Shown here in pieces: positions 29,072-37,444 of a stretch of DNA of 64,000 nucleotides. The notes below the pieces were generated by a model. That model was not told where the DNA came from. It searched no databases and saw only the letters and a list, made by a program, of their open reading frames with translations. The stretch is taken from contig JAGAPO010000022.1 in the NCBI GenBank assembly GCA_017623215.1, positions 1-64,000 on the forward strand, given 5' to 3'. Within the stretch, counting starts at the first letter, position 1. Each line of letters begins with the position of its first letter. This DNA comes from Lachnospiraceae bacterium. Its GTDB lineage: Bacteria > Bacillota > Clostridia > Lachnospirales > Lachnospiraceae. A program made the position numbers and the translations under genes.

Positions 29072-29950
29072 TTAAAGCATTAATTTCGACTTGATCGTCC
29101 GAATATAATCCGATGGGGAACAATTCTCGTATTGCTTAAAGACTCGGCTGAAATAATGAATCGAAGAAAAACCAACCTGCATCGCAATCTCCGTCAGGTT
29201 AAAATTCCCTTCTCGCAGCAGGCGCTTTGCCTCGGTCAGACGGAGCTGATTCAGGTAGTTAATGATCGTGACTCCGTAGACAGAGCGGAAATGATTGCAC
29301 AAGCTGGTTTTGTTGGTATTGTACAGAAAGCATAGATCGTTCAGCGTTATCTTCTCTCTGAAATTCTCCGTGATGTAAGCGTGGATATCCTTGGTCTTTG
29401 AGGCAAGGGCATCGGTCAGGCTCGTCTGTGGGAGGGCAGGCAGGGAGACTTCACGGATCAGTTCAATAAAAAAGGTTTCCAGCTTCAGCTTGATCATCTG
29501 GTCAGAGCCGAAAAGGTATTCTTTGCGCTTTTTCATGTCCTTCAGATTTGGAATATCGTAGGGAGGGAGAAAGACATTGCGCCCTTCCCGGACGATATCA
29601 GAGAGAAGCCTCTGCAGAGGCTCGGACAGTGTGACCGGTGCCAGAGAAAATGCATCGAGGCGGGAGCTGTTACATTCGAAGCCGATGATGATGATATTGG
29701 GGGCGATATCGGACGGACAGGTAAGGGAATGCGTTTCTTCGGAGGTGTGGATAATCAGCTGATTCTTGTTCACAATTCCGGAATAATTGTTCGCTTTTAC
29801 ATAAATGTAGCCGTTATCAACATATACCAGTTCGCAAAAAGGGTGTTTATCTTCAAAGGTGTGGTATTGCCGGGTGAATTCAAAATAATGAATGTTGGCA
29901 ATACGCGTTACATCAATAACCGTTTCAAAGTCTTTCAATTCAAATTCCAT
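29072..29950 (-). CDS. AraC family transcriptional regulator
   Basis: A 292-residue regulator. The N-terminal half (about 1-160) is a cupin-like sensing region (HTFEDKHPFCELVYVDNGYIYVKAN). The C-terminal 100 residues form the double helix-turn-helix AraC domain (LNDLCFLYNTNKTSLCNHFRSVYG, then LTEIAMQVGFSSIHYFSRVFK). AraC proteins of this layout usually activate carbohydrate genes on sugar binding. It is divergent from the GH3 gene and faces the beta-galactosidases, so either may be the target. AGGAGTATCCGA precedes its ATG. Confidence 0.92.
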   Translation of the reverse strand: MEFELKDFETVIDVTRIANIHYFEFTRQYHTFEDKHPFCELVYVDNGYIYVKANNYSGIVNKNQLIIHTSEETHSLTCPSDIAPNIIIIGFECNSSRLDAFSLAPVTLSEPLQRLLSDIVREGRNVFLPPYDIPNLKDMKKRKEYLFGSDQMIKLKLETFFIELIREVSLPALPQTSLTDALASKTKDIHAYITENFREKITLNDLCFLYNTNKTSLCNHFRSVYGVTIINYLNQLRLTEAKRLLREGNFNLTEIAMQVGFSSIHYFSRVFKQYENCSPSDYIRTIKSKLML

Positions 29951-30012
29951 TCGGATACTCCTATCTGCATACGAGATGTATGCTGCGTCGGTATACTTCT
30001 TCCTGTTCCTAT

Positions 30013-30041
30013 ATTTTACTATAAAGACATAATTTAATCAA
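30013..30041 (-). promoter_or_regulatory. Promoter of the araC-family gene
   Basis: Minus strand: TTGATT (30036-30041), 17 bases, TAAAAT (30013-30018). A TATAAT at 30111-30116 on the plus strand probably serves the divergent GH3 gene. Confidence 0.7.
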
Positions 30042-30161
30042 TATTCAAAAAAATTAATATTATGCAAAAACCGTTAAACATTAGCCAAAGACACGTGAAA
30101 GAAAAGCAGGTATAATGGAAGCATGAACGATAGGATCCTATCTTGAAGGGAGGAACTCAGT

Positions 30162-31766
30162 ATGAGTCTGGATATCGAAAAGCAGATCGCGCGCATGTCA
30201 TTAGATGAGCTTTGCGGACAGCTTCTGTGTTATGAGGTCAGCGCGTCCATGGAGCCGGAGAGATTCGAAGAATGTGTAAAGCGGACCATGCCGGGAGCGA
30301 TCTTTATTAATGGTCAGGAGAAAGAATTCATCAAGACCTATACGGATCTTGTAAATCGGTACACACCGGTGCCGGTTATTGTCGCGGCGGACGTAGAGAA
30401 TGGTCCGGGAAGCGCGCTGAGGGACGGGGTGCTGTATCCGAATGAGATGGCCTGGGGCGCCTGCGATGATGAAGCACTTATCGAGAGAGCGGGAGAGGTC
30501 TGCGCGAGAATATGCAGAAAAGCAGGAATCCACTGGACGTTTTCTCCGGTGGTGGATCTGAATTATAACCCGAACAATCCGGTTGTGAATATTCGCGCGA
30601 TTTCGGACAGCTCCGCGCAGGTGGGAAAAATTGCGTCTGCGTTTGTTCGCGGCCTGCAAAAGGAAGGGCTTTTAATGGCGGCCTGTAAGCATTTCCCGGG
30701 GGATGGAATGGATGATCGGAATCAGCATTTTTGTACGACGGTCAATCCGCTTTCCAGAGAAGAGTGGATGCGGACATATGGGGAAGTGTACAAACGGCTG
30801 ATCGAAAGTAACGTCGCATCGGTAATGAGCGCGCATATTGCGCTGCCGAGTTTTGAAGAGACAGGGGAATGCCTGCCTGCGACGCTCAGTGAATCCCTTC
30901 AAAGCGGACTGCTGAAACAGACGCTGGGATTTGAGGGGTGTGTCGTCTCGGATGCGATCTCCATGATTGGAATCAGCGCCGCAATCAAACGGGAGAAGCT
31001 GGCGGCAGAATTCGTGAGAACGGGAGGGGATGTTCTGCTGTTCGCACTTCCGGAGGATTTCGACTACCTGAAGAGCGCGGTTTTAGACGGAACGATATCC
31101 ATGGAACGGTTAAAAGACGCGGTTCGGAGAGTACTGACGCTGAAACAGAGAGCGAGGCTCTTTGAAAATCAGCAGGAGCTGGAGGCCGGCATCACAGGTG
31201 ATATGGACGCCCGGGCAATATCGGATGAAATCGGAGAAAAGAGTATTAAGATTGTGCGCAATCTGGAAAATCTGGTGCCGCTGACGCTCAAAAAGGGAGC
31301 CAGAATCCTGTTCGTGAATCTGCAGAAAAAGGCGGAGGATGGCTTTACCTATGTGCGCGGGCTTGAGACGCTTGAGCAGGAGCTTGTGAAGCGGGGCTTT
31401 GCGGTTACTGTGAAATATAATCCGGGGCATTACGAGCTTAAGGAAATCAAGGACAGCTATGATTGTATCCTGATTAATTGCAAGATAAGCAGCCAGGATT
31501 ATCCGGGCGGATCGCTTCGAATGGGGTGGGATCAGATGATGGCGTTCTGGCGCGGATACGTTCTGGAACATCCCTGCGTGATTTTCACGGCATTTGGGGA
31601 TCCATACAAGATCTATGAGGTGCCGTTCGTGAAGACATATATCAATGCATTTTCCTATTCGGAGAGTACGCAGAAGGGATTTGTAAAAGTGCTGCTGGGA
31701 GAAATACCGGAGACGGCAAAGAGTCCGGTCGGACTGGAGGGCTTTTTTGATAGGGAAGTAGGGTGA
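30162..31766 (+). CDS. Glycoside hydrolase family 3 enzyme (beta-N-acetylhexosaminidase-like)
   Basis: A 534-residue cytoplasmic GH3 protein. Domain 1 (about 1-340) is a TIM barrel with the NagZ-type catalytic loop KHFPGDGMDDRNQHF and the nucleophile Asp in CVVSDAISM. Domain 2 (about 370-520) is a reduced alpha/beta sandwich (LVPLTLKKGARILFVNL). NagZ enzymes remove N-acetylglucosamine from muropeptides or glycans, but similar GH3 proteins act on other beta-linked sugars. It starts the operon that continues with the M24-like, ASRT and creatininase-family genes, so a substrate linked to that pathway is possible. GGGAGG lies before the ATG. Confidence 0.85.
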   Translation: MSLDIEKQIARMSLDELCGQLLCYEVSASMEPERFEECVKRTMPGAIFINGQEKEFIKTYTDLVNRYTPVPVIVAADVENGPGSALRDGVLYPNEMAWGACDDEALIERAGEVCARICRKAGIHWTFSPVVDLNYNPNNPVVNIRAISDSSAQVGKIASAFVRGLQKEGLLMAACKHFPGDGMDDRNQHFCTTVNPLSREEWMRTYGEVYKRLIESNVASVMSAHIALPSFEETGECLPATLSESLQSGLLKQTLGFEGCVVSDAISMIGISAAIKREKLAAEFVRTGGDVLLFALPEDFDYLKSAVLDGTISMERLKDAVRRVLTLKQRARLFENQQELEAGITGDMDARAISDEIGEKSIKIVRNLENLVPLTLKKGARILFVNLQKKAEDGFTYVRGLETLEQELVKRGFAVTVKYNPGHYELKEIKDSYDCILINCKISSQDYPGGSLRMGWDQMMAFWRGYVLEHPCVIFTAFGDPYKIYEVPFVKTYINAFSYSESTQKGFVKVLLGEIPETAKSPVGLEGFFDREVG

Positions 31767-31830
31767 CGGAGACCCTAATTTCCGGGTGCTGGAAGGCAGG
31801 TTGATTAGAATGAAAGGAAGGGAATGGATT

Positions 31831-33006
31831 ATGGCGAACAGAATTTGTATTCCGGATTATGAGTACAAGGAGAGAATTGCAAAGGCGGCGAAGCTGATTC
31901 GGGAGAAAGGGTTGGATGTTATGCTGGTGTCCAGTACGGAGTCGGATTATGCCAATGCACGGTATTTCAGCGGGTTCTGGCCGTTGTTTGAGCGGGCGGG
32001 AGTTGTGATTTCGGCGGCGGGAGAGGCGGCTTTGTTGGTTGGGCCGGAATCGGCGCTGTTTGCGAAGGATTTTGGTAAGCTTGATAAGGTATTTGTGTTA
32101 AAGGAGTTCCGGGAATCGGCGGATCCGTCGTATCCGGAGCTGCATGCGGATACATTTGCGGATGTCTTTCAGGGGCTCGGTGTTACCGGGAAGAAGCTTA
32201 AGATAGGCCTCGGCAGCTATGTGGAGTGTACCCTGCCTATTTACGAAGGACTGCGTGACGCATATCCGGAGGCGGAGATTATAAAGTGCAGCGAGATTAT
32301 GGTTGAGCTGAGAAAGATCAAGAGCGGAAATGAGCTTGCCTGCATTCGGGAAGGCTTTCGCATTATTGAAGCGGCGACGGACGAGGTGATCCGTAAATTA
32401 AAGCCGGGCGTCACAGAGCTGCAGATGGTTGGTATTGCACAGCAGGTTATATACGAGGAAGGCGCGGAGTACGAGGGGCTGCCGATGTATGTATTCAGCG
32501 AGAAGTCGACCAGTCACGCAATCAGCCGTTCACGGTACAGAACGATCAACAGGGGGGATATTGTTCAGCTGAATCTTTCCGCAAAGGTTGACGGATATTC
32601 GCCGTCCATCGGGCTTCCGGTTGTCATGGGTAAGCTTGAGGGAGAGCGAAGAAGGCTGGTTGAGTTCTGCCTGCAGGCCCATAACTGGACGGTTGACCGC
32701 ATCAAGGCCGGTGTGATCGCAAGCGATATTGCAAAGGATTTTTACAAGCTATACGAAGAGAACGGGCTGAAGGATAATTTTGTATACGGCCCCTGCCACG
32801 GTACCGGAATGATCGAGGTGGAAGCGCCCTGGATGGAGACGATCAGCGATTATCCGTTAGAGGAAAATATGACGTTCCAGGTTGATACCTTTATTTCGGG
32901 TCCTACCTTCGGTGCGAGATGGGAGAAGGGAATTGTGGTAACGAAGGAGGGCTGCCGCTCGATGACGGATTATCTGAAGAAGGGAATTATTGAAATTGAT
33001 GTGTGA
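31831..33006 (+). CDS. M24-family 'pita-bread' protein lacking metal ligands (creatinase-like)
   Basis: A 391-residue protein with the M24 creatinase/aminopeptidase architecture: an N-terminal creatinase domain (about 10-150) and a C-terminal pita-bread domain. The two metal-binding Asp of peptidases are replaced: GDIVQLNLSAKV has Asn and GYSPSIG has Ser. His is kept in CHGTGMIEVEAPW, but the TIEPG Glu position reads QVDTF. Creatinase itself lacks metals in this way, so an amidinohydrolase or a non-catalytic role is more likely than an aminopeptidase. AGGAAGGG precedes ATG 31831. The next gene overlaps its stop. Confidence 0.82.
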   Translation: MANRICIPDYEYKERIAKAAKLIREKGLDVMLVSSTESDYANARYFSGFWPLFERAGVVISAAGEAALLVGPESALFAKDFGKLDKVFVLKEFRESADPSYPELHADTFADVFQGLGVTGKKLKIGLGSYVECTLPIYEGLRDAYPEAEIIKCSEIMVELRKIKSGNELACIREGFRIIEAATDEVIRKLKPGVTELQMVGIAQQVIYEEGAEYEGLPMYVFSEKSTSHAISRSRYRTINRGDIVQLNLSAKVDGYSPSIGLPVVMGKLEGERRRLVEFCLQAHNWTVDRIKAGVIASDIAKDFYKLYEENGLKDNFVYGPCHGTGMIEVEAPWMETISDYPLEENMTFQVDTFISGPTFGARWEKGIVVTKEGCRSMTDYLKKGIIEIDV

Positions 33007-33370
33007 TGGAGTTGGGAAAAAGACATGGCTGATTCCGGACTGCGAGCTTCCCAGGGAAGGGGAAGGAATCTTAAAAGGGCATGAGTCGGTTATTATTGTA
33101 AATGACAGCGACTCAGACGCCAGAATTCAGGTTACGCTTTACTTTACTGACGAAGAGCGGGACAACGGAATTGAGTGGATTGTGAAAAAAGGGCGGGTTC
33201 GCTGCTTTCGGATGAATAACCCGGAGGATATGGGCGGACGCAGAATTCCTTATGATACACAATATGCGATGAAGCTGGTATCAAGCTGCAATATTGTTGT
33301 ACAGTACGGGAGGCTGGATAACCGGCAGACCAATCTGGCATACTATACGACGCTTGGGTATTCGGAATAA
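32999..33370 (+). CDS. ASRT-family protein (Anabaena sensory rhodopsin transducer superfamily)
   Basis: A 123-residue protein matching the ASRT beta-sandwich family: GKKTWLIPDCELPR at the start, GHESVIIVNDSDSDARIQV, then RVRCFRMNNPEDMG, IPYDTQYAMKL and VVQYGRLDNRQTNLAYYTT at the end. The founding member binds a sensory rhodopsin, but most members lie in bacteria without rhodopsin, beside sugar or small-molecule enzymes, and have been proposed to be ligand-binding domains. The ATG at 32999 overlaps the upstream stop at 33004-33006, and an alternative TTG is at 32990. Translational coupling with its neighbours suggests a shared substrate. Confidence 0.85.
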   Translation: MCDGVGKKTWLIPDCELPREGEGILKGHESVIIVNDSDSDARIQVTLYFTDEERDNGIEWIVKKGRVRCFRMNNPEDMGGRRIPYDTQYAMKLVSSCNIVVQYGRLDNRQTNLAYYTTLGYSE

Positions 33371-33437
33371 CGGTAAGATTTATGCTTTTCTGCTCTTTAA
33401 AGCGAGCAGGAAAGGAAGAGGAAAGGCAGGGATCAGA

Positions 33438-34172
33438 ATGTATCTGGATATGTGTTTTCCGAGGGAAATAGAGGCTGCGAAAGAGAACAATACGCCGGTC
33501 GTGATTGTAGGAGGGACCGTGGAATATCACGGTCCGCAATGCTCCTATGGGTGTGATACGCTGGTGGCGCAGGGGCTGGTTGAGCGGCTGGCGCAGAAAA
33601 AGGATATTATAATTGCGCCCTCGATCAGCTACAGCCCTGCGAGCTACGCGGTTGGCGGCGAGACGAGCGGAACGGTTCATGTGGAAGAAAATGCATTTGA
33701 GCAGTATGTGTATTATGTATTTATGAGCATGCTCTCCGCAGGTCTGCGGAATATCTATGTCGTGATTCACCATCAGTATGAGCAGGAGTCGCTGATGCCG
33801 ATGACGCTGTGTTACATGAAGGCGGCGAAGCGGGCGACCATGGCGTATCTGGAAAAGACCAGAGGACAGGGCTGGTGGGGAAGCGAAGCCTATCAGGACT
33901 ATTATGCAAATCTTGAGACAAGCGACAACCCGTTTGGCTGGATTAAGGTAATTCCCACAATGAATACAGCGGTTCAGAACGCGACCGGCTATGATCACGC
34001 GGGAAAATACGAGTGCTCCATTCTGATGGCGCTGTATCCGGAAGCGGTCAGGCCGGAACGTCTCGGAGAGCGGGCACACTGGTTCACGAAGAGCGCCGCG
34101 GAGGCGAACAAAGAGCTTGGGGAAGAGATGGTGCGGCTGGCGCTTGAATACTTGGAAAGAACGATTCTATAA
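33438..34172 (+). CDS. Creatininase/creatinine amidohydrolase family protein
   Basis: A 244-residue member of the creatininase superfamily, metal-dependent amidohydrolases that open lactam rings or cleave formamides. The metal-binding N-terminal motif is VEYHGPQCSYGCDT with Glu, His and Asp; a second region, HAGKYECSILMAL, supplies the C-terminal Glu. The usual GHGGN loop reads IHHQYEQ. Its substrate is unknown, but adjacency to a creatinase-like M24 protein and an ASRT protein suggests a guanidine, lactam or related small molecule. ATG 33438 is preceded by GCAGGGATCAGA. It ends the operon. Confidence 0.85.
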   Translation: MYLDMCFPREIEAAKENNTPVVIVGGTVEYHGPQCSYGCDTLVAQGLVERLAQKKDIIIAPSISYSPASYAVGGETSGTVHVEENAFEQYVYYVFMSMLSAGLRNIYVVIHHQYEQESLMPMTLCYMKAAKRATMAYLEKTRGQGWWGSEAYQDYYANLETSDNPFGWIKVIPTMNTAVQNATGYDHAGKYECSILMALYPEAVRPERLGERAHWFTKSAAEANKELGEEMVRLALEYLERTIL

Positions 34173-34286
34173 CAAAAATCGGAGGAAACGGGCGGCTGCT
34201 GAGATGCGCCTGAAAAGAGAAAACATCGAAAAGAATAAACAAGATTTTATATCCTTTTCGATTGGAAAAATTATAATTATATTGAG

Positions 34287-34335
34287 ATACGTCCTGTTAT
34301 ACCATGTCTTAAGGGGTGACAGGGCGTATTTTAGA
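34287..34335 (+). terminator. Possible terminator/attenuator hairpin
   Basis: ATACGTCCTGT pairs with ACAGGGCGTAT across about 20 bases and is followed by TTTTA. It may end the creatininase operon. Confidence 0.5.
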
Positions 34336-34367
34336 GTGGAAGCAAAGCCGAAGAGAAGGGATATACG

Positions 34368-34539
34368 ATGATAATTGATGTGAACAAATACAAGGATCTT
34401 CCACGTGACAGCGATATACCTGGATTTCGTATTCGGAGAATTCGGAACGGGAACAATCATCCGTAATAAAATCCAGCGGGAGCCCATCCCAGATCTGACC
34501 AGTGCCAAAGAAATTGAGATACATGAAATATACGAATAA
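34368..34539 (+). pseudogene. Possible short gene remnant with a frameshift
   Basis: ATG 34368 opens a frame reading MIIDVNKYKDLPRDS that stops after 33 codons. The overlapping +1 frame carries a more protein-like segment (AIYLDFVFGEFGTGTIIRNK and onward) to TAA at 34537-34539. This would be explained by one frameshift near 34415-34440 in a gene of about 57 codons. No family is recognised, so it could also be chance. Confidence 0.35.
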
Positions 34540-34697
34540 TAATTAAAAACCACACAAATAAAACTGAAAAAGGTTGGATTAAATGTTTTTAGGAACCTAA
34601 AACCTCACATCCGCGTCGATTCGGCATTTTTTTCTGATGATTTTCTTAAAATGCAGATTTTTTTCTGAAATGACTCGTAATTACAAAAAGTTTATGG
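34540..34697. other. AT-rich non-coding stretch before the hairpin element
   Basis: No gene is visible. It contains T-rich runs and ends in the TATAAT box at 34698-34703, which starts the transcript leading into the duplicated hairpins. Confidence 0.5.
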
Positions 34698-34703
34698 TAT
34701 AAT
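34698..34703 (+). promoter_or_regulatory. -10 box of the envelope operon
   Basis: TATAAT preceded by TATGG. The -35 region (34675-34680, TCGTAA) is poor. An RNA beginning near 34710 would contain both copies of the 45-bp hairpin repeat. Confidence 0.5.
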
Positions 34704-34720
34704 ATGCGTATAGGGCGGAG

Positions 34721-34905
34721 TCAGACCAATCAAAGGACCCTCTGACAAGCTTGCTTGATCAGAGGGTCCTTTGATTGGTCTGAAGGAGCGAAGCGACCCG
34801 GGAAAACCGAAGGTTTTGCCGGGCTCCGCCCGTCCGTGAGGAAAGACCGGCCGAAGTACGCTGACAAGCTTGCTTGATCAGAGGGTCCTTTGATTGGTCT
34901 GAAGG
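34721..34905 (+). repeat. Perfect 25-bp inverted repeat plus a second 45-bp copy of one arm
   Basis: TCAGACCAATCAAAGGACCC and five further bases (34721-34745) are the exact reverse complement of 34759-34783; the 13-base centre itself contains CAAGC/GCTTG, so the whole forms a hairpin of about 30 base pairs. The 45 bases 34742-34786 recur without change at 34861-34905. Between them lies a GC-rich stretch with a second hairpin (ACCGAAGGT core). There is no coding frame. It could be a MITE-like insertion or a structured leader before the membrane-cdaA operon. Confidence 0.85.
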
Positions 34906-34989
34906 TTCCCGGAATCTGTATATCCCCGGCAAATACGGTGACAATTCAAGATAAGAATAGGTACATACCGAATAAATGGAGGTAAAACG

Positions 34990-35403
34990 ATGCTGAACAA
35001 CAACAAAGTCAGGCTCATGACCCGGCTTGCCATGTATGAAAAAAGAGAGGGCAAAGAAGACATCAGGCTCAGCAAGTATTACAAGACAGACTATGTCAGG
35101 CTTAATATTCTCAAGACCGTCGTATCGGTCACCGTCGGATACTTGCTTGTTCTGCTGATGATAGGTATCTATCACATGGAATACCTGATCAGCGAAGCGG
35201 TTAATCTGAACTACAAGGACATGGGACTGAAGATACTGGGGGGCTATCTTGCGATACTCACAGTCTACATCAGCAGTTCCCTGGTTGGTTACACCATATA
35301 CTATAACCGTTCGAGAAAGAAGCTGTCGAAGTATTTTAAAATGCTCAAAAAATTAAGCCGCATGTATCAGGAAGAAGAGCGGGCTGCGGACAGGGAGGAT
35401 TAA
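34990..35403 (+). CDS. Two-helix membrane protein, function unknown
   Basis: A 137-residue protein with a basic cytoplasmic N-terminus (about 1-38), two transmembrane helices (about 43-60 and 80-105), and a basic C-terminal tail (KKLSKYFKMLKKLSRMY) ending acidic. I recognise no family. GGAGGTAAAACG sets the start. It is followed after 4 bases by a multispanning membrane gene and then cdaA and cdaR, so it likely belongs to the same envelope/c-di-AMP operon and could be a partner of the next protein. Confidence 0.75.
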   Translation: MLNNNKVRLMTRLAMYEKREGKEDIRLSKYYKTDYVRLNILKTVVSVTVGYLLVLLMIGIYHMEYLISEAVNLNYKDMGLKILGGYLAILTVYISSSLVGYTIYYNRSRKKLSKYFKMLKKLSRMYQEEERAADRED

Positions 35404-35407
35404 AAGT

Positions 35408-36496
35408 ATGATGATGAAATTATTGGAGATACGCGCCAGAATCCGGTCGCTGTATCAGAAATTTGAGACGTATATTGATCCGGTTATCAAGTTTATTGTT
35501 GCATTTGTAGTATTCCAAATGGTGAACAATGCGCTCGGAAGCGATCCGAGACTGACGCGGATACCGATCGTATTGGTATTATCGCTGCTGTCGGCATTTA
35601 CGCCCTCGTCGGTACTGGTATTCTTGGCAGGCATCCTGGCATTGGCGCATATCTATGTGGTATCGCCGTTTCTTGCGATTCTGGCAGCGCTGTTGTTCGT
35701 GATTCTGTACCTGTTCTTTATCCGGTTCACACCAGGACTCGGATATGTGCTGGTAGCGGTTCCGATTCTGAAAATGATTGGAATCCCCTACGTAGTTCCG
35801 ATCCTGATGGGACTGTTCGTATCCCCGCTCGCGATTATTCCGACAGGCTGCGGCGTGATTATCTACTATCTGTTCCAGATTCTCAGAGATGCGGCAGCGA
35901 AGCAGGTGAATATGAATATGGACGATTTGCTTCAGCTCTATATAGAGGTTATGGACAGCCTGCTTGGCAATAAGGAGATGTTCCTGACAATCGCGGTATT
36001 TGCGGCGGTCATTATCGTGGTATACCTGATTCGAAAGCTGAAGTTTGACTATATTTTCGAGATTGCGATTGCGCTTGGAGCAGTAGTAAATATTACAGGT
36101 TTTTTAATTGTTGATTTGAGACTTGACATATCAGGTCAGATTGGTAAAATGGTTTTGGGGACAATTGGATCGGCGGTAATCGTATATCTGATCTATATGT
36201 TCCGCCAGATTTTGGATTATTCCGCGTCAGAGAATGTGCAGTTCGAGGATGACAGCTATTATTATTTTGTAAAGGCCGTGCCGAAGATGGATGTTACCGT
36301 TCCGCAGTTCCATGTGAAGCGTATCAGCGGTGAGGAAGAGCAGGAGGAAGGCCTTTACGAAGAGGACTACCAGGATGAATATTCCGAGGATTCGGAGGAA
36401 GGTTACTACGTGGAGGAGGATTATGTTCCGGACGAGGAATATGATTCGAATGTAGAGTACGAGGAAGAGTATCCGGAGGAGCCGGAACAGAGATAG
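35408..36496 (+). CDS. Polytopic membrane protein with acidic tail, function unknown
   Basis: A 362-residue protein with about 8 transmembrane helices between residues 20 and 280 (LAGILALAHIYVVSPFLAIL and similar) and a cytoplasmic tail of about 60 residues that is extremely acidic and Tyr/Glu-rich (YEEDYQDEYSEDSEEGYY). I recognise no domain family. It is 64 bases upstream of cdaA and 4 bases downstream of another membrane gene, so it may be a regulator or transporter linked to cyclic di-AMP or the envelope. Two or three in-frame ATG codons lie at 35408-35416. Confidence 0.75.
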   Translation: MMMKLLEIRARIRSLYQKFETYIDPVIKFIVAFVVFQMVNNALGSDPRLTRIPIVLVLSLLSAFTPSSVLVFLAGILALAHIYVVSPFLAILAALLFVILYLFFIRFTPGLGYVLVAVPILKMIGIPYVVPILMGLFVSPLAIIPTGCGVIIYYLFQILRDAAAKQVNMNMDDLLQLYIEVMDSLLGNKEMFLTIAVFAAVIIVVYLIRKLKFDYIFEIAIALGAVVNITGFLIVDLRLDISGQIGKMVLGTIGSAVIVYLIYMFRQILDYSASENVQFEDDSYYYFVKAVPKMDVTVPQFHVKRISGEEEQEEGLYEEDYQDEYSEDSEEGYYVEEDYVPDEEYDSNVEYEEEYPEEPEQR

Positions 36497-36559
36497 CGCC
36501 TGTGAAGGACAACGCTTCCGATACGCTTTGGGGAAGGCAAAAAAAGGGAAGCAGAGATT

Positions 36560-37444
36560 ATGGAGAGAATTATCAGTCTAATAAAAGAATATGGCAAATA
36601 TCTCATACTCCCGGAACTGGAGTTGGGGGATGCGGTTGAGATCCTGCTGATAACGTTCTTAATTTACCGCATTATTGTCTGGGTAAAGAAGACAAGAGCA
36701 TGGGTGCTGGTTAAAGGATTTGCAGTATTGCTGCTGCTCTGGGCGGTTGCGTCGCTTTTGGAGCTTAAGGTTATTCTGTGGATCTTTATGAACAGTATCG
36801 GAGTCGGTATTACGGCACTGATTATCCTGTTCCAGCCGGAGCTTCGAAAGGCGCTGGAGCAGATTGGACAGAAGAATCTGGTGTCTACGATTCTGCCGTT
36901 CGGAGAAGGAAAGGAGAAGCCGGAGCGATTCTCGGACAGGACAATTGATGAGCTGATTCGCGGCACGTATGAGCTTGCAAGAGCAAAGACGGGCGCGCTG
37001 ATGGTAATTGAGCAGGAAGAGAATCTGGAAGAGTATGAGCGCACGGGAATTGAGATTGGAGCGATTGTGACAAGCCAGCTTCTGATTAACATATTTGAAC
37101 ATAATACGCCGCTGCATGACGGCGCTGTGATTATCCGCGGCGATCAGATTACGGCTGCGACATGTTATCTTCCGCTTTCGGATAATATGGGACTGAGCAA
37201 GGAGCTCGGAACCAGACATCGTGCAGGCGTCGGTATCAGTGAGGTTACGGACAGCTTTACGATTATTGTATCAGAGGAGACTGGTAAGGTATCGATAGCC
37301 AGGAATGGTGAGCTCATTCGGAATGTGGATGGGGATTATCTGCGGGCGAAGCTGATGGAGATTCAGAAGAAGAAGCAGGCTGCCGAGCCCAAAAAGATTT
37401 GGTTATGGAAGGGAAAGAGCAAGGATGAAGAAAGAACTGATTAA
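36560..37444 (+). CDS. cdaA: Diadenylate cyclase CdaA (DacA)
   Basis: A 294-residue membrane diadenylate cyclase that makes c-di-AMP from two ATP. Three N-terminal transmembrane helices (about 25-95) precede the DAC domain, with catalytic DGA in HDGAVIIRG and RHR in GTRHRAGVG. The C-terminal tail is basic. c-di-AMP controls potassium import and turgor; the Trk genes at 55.9-58.7 kb are in the same window but far away. The gene overlaps cdaR by 20 bases, a classic cdaA-cdaR pair. AAGGGAAGCAGAG lies before the start. Confidence 0.95.
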   Translation: MERIISLIKEYGKYLILPELELGDAVEILLITFLIYRIIVWVKKTRAWVLVKGFAVLLLLWAVASLLELKVILWIFMNSIGVGITALIILFQPELRKALEQIGQKNLVSTILPFGEGKEKPERFSDRTIDELIRGTYELARAKTGALMVIEQEENLEEYERTGIEIGAIVTSQLLINIFEHNTPLHDGAVIIRGDQITAATCYLPLSDNMGLSKELGTRHRAGVGISEVTDSFTIIVSEETGKVSIARNGELIRNVDGDYLRAKLMEIQKKKQAAEPKKIWLWKGKSKDEERTD

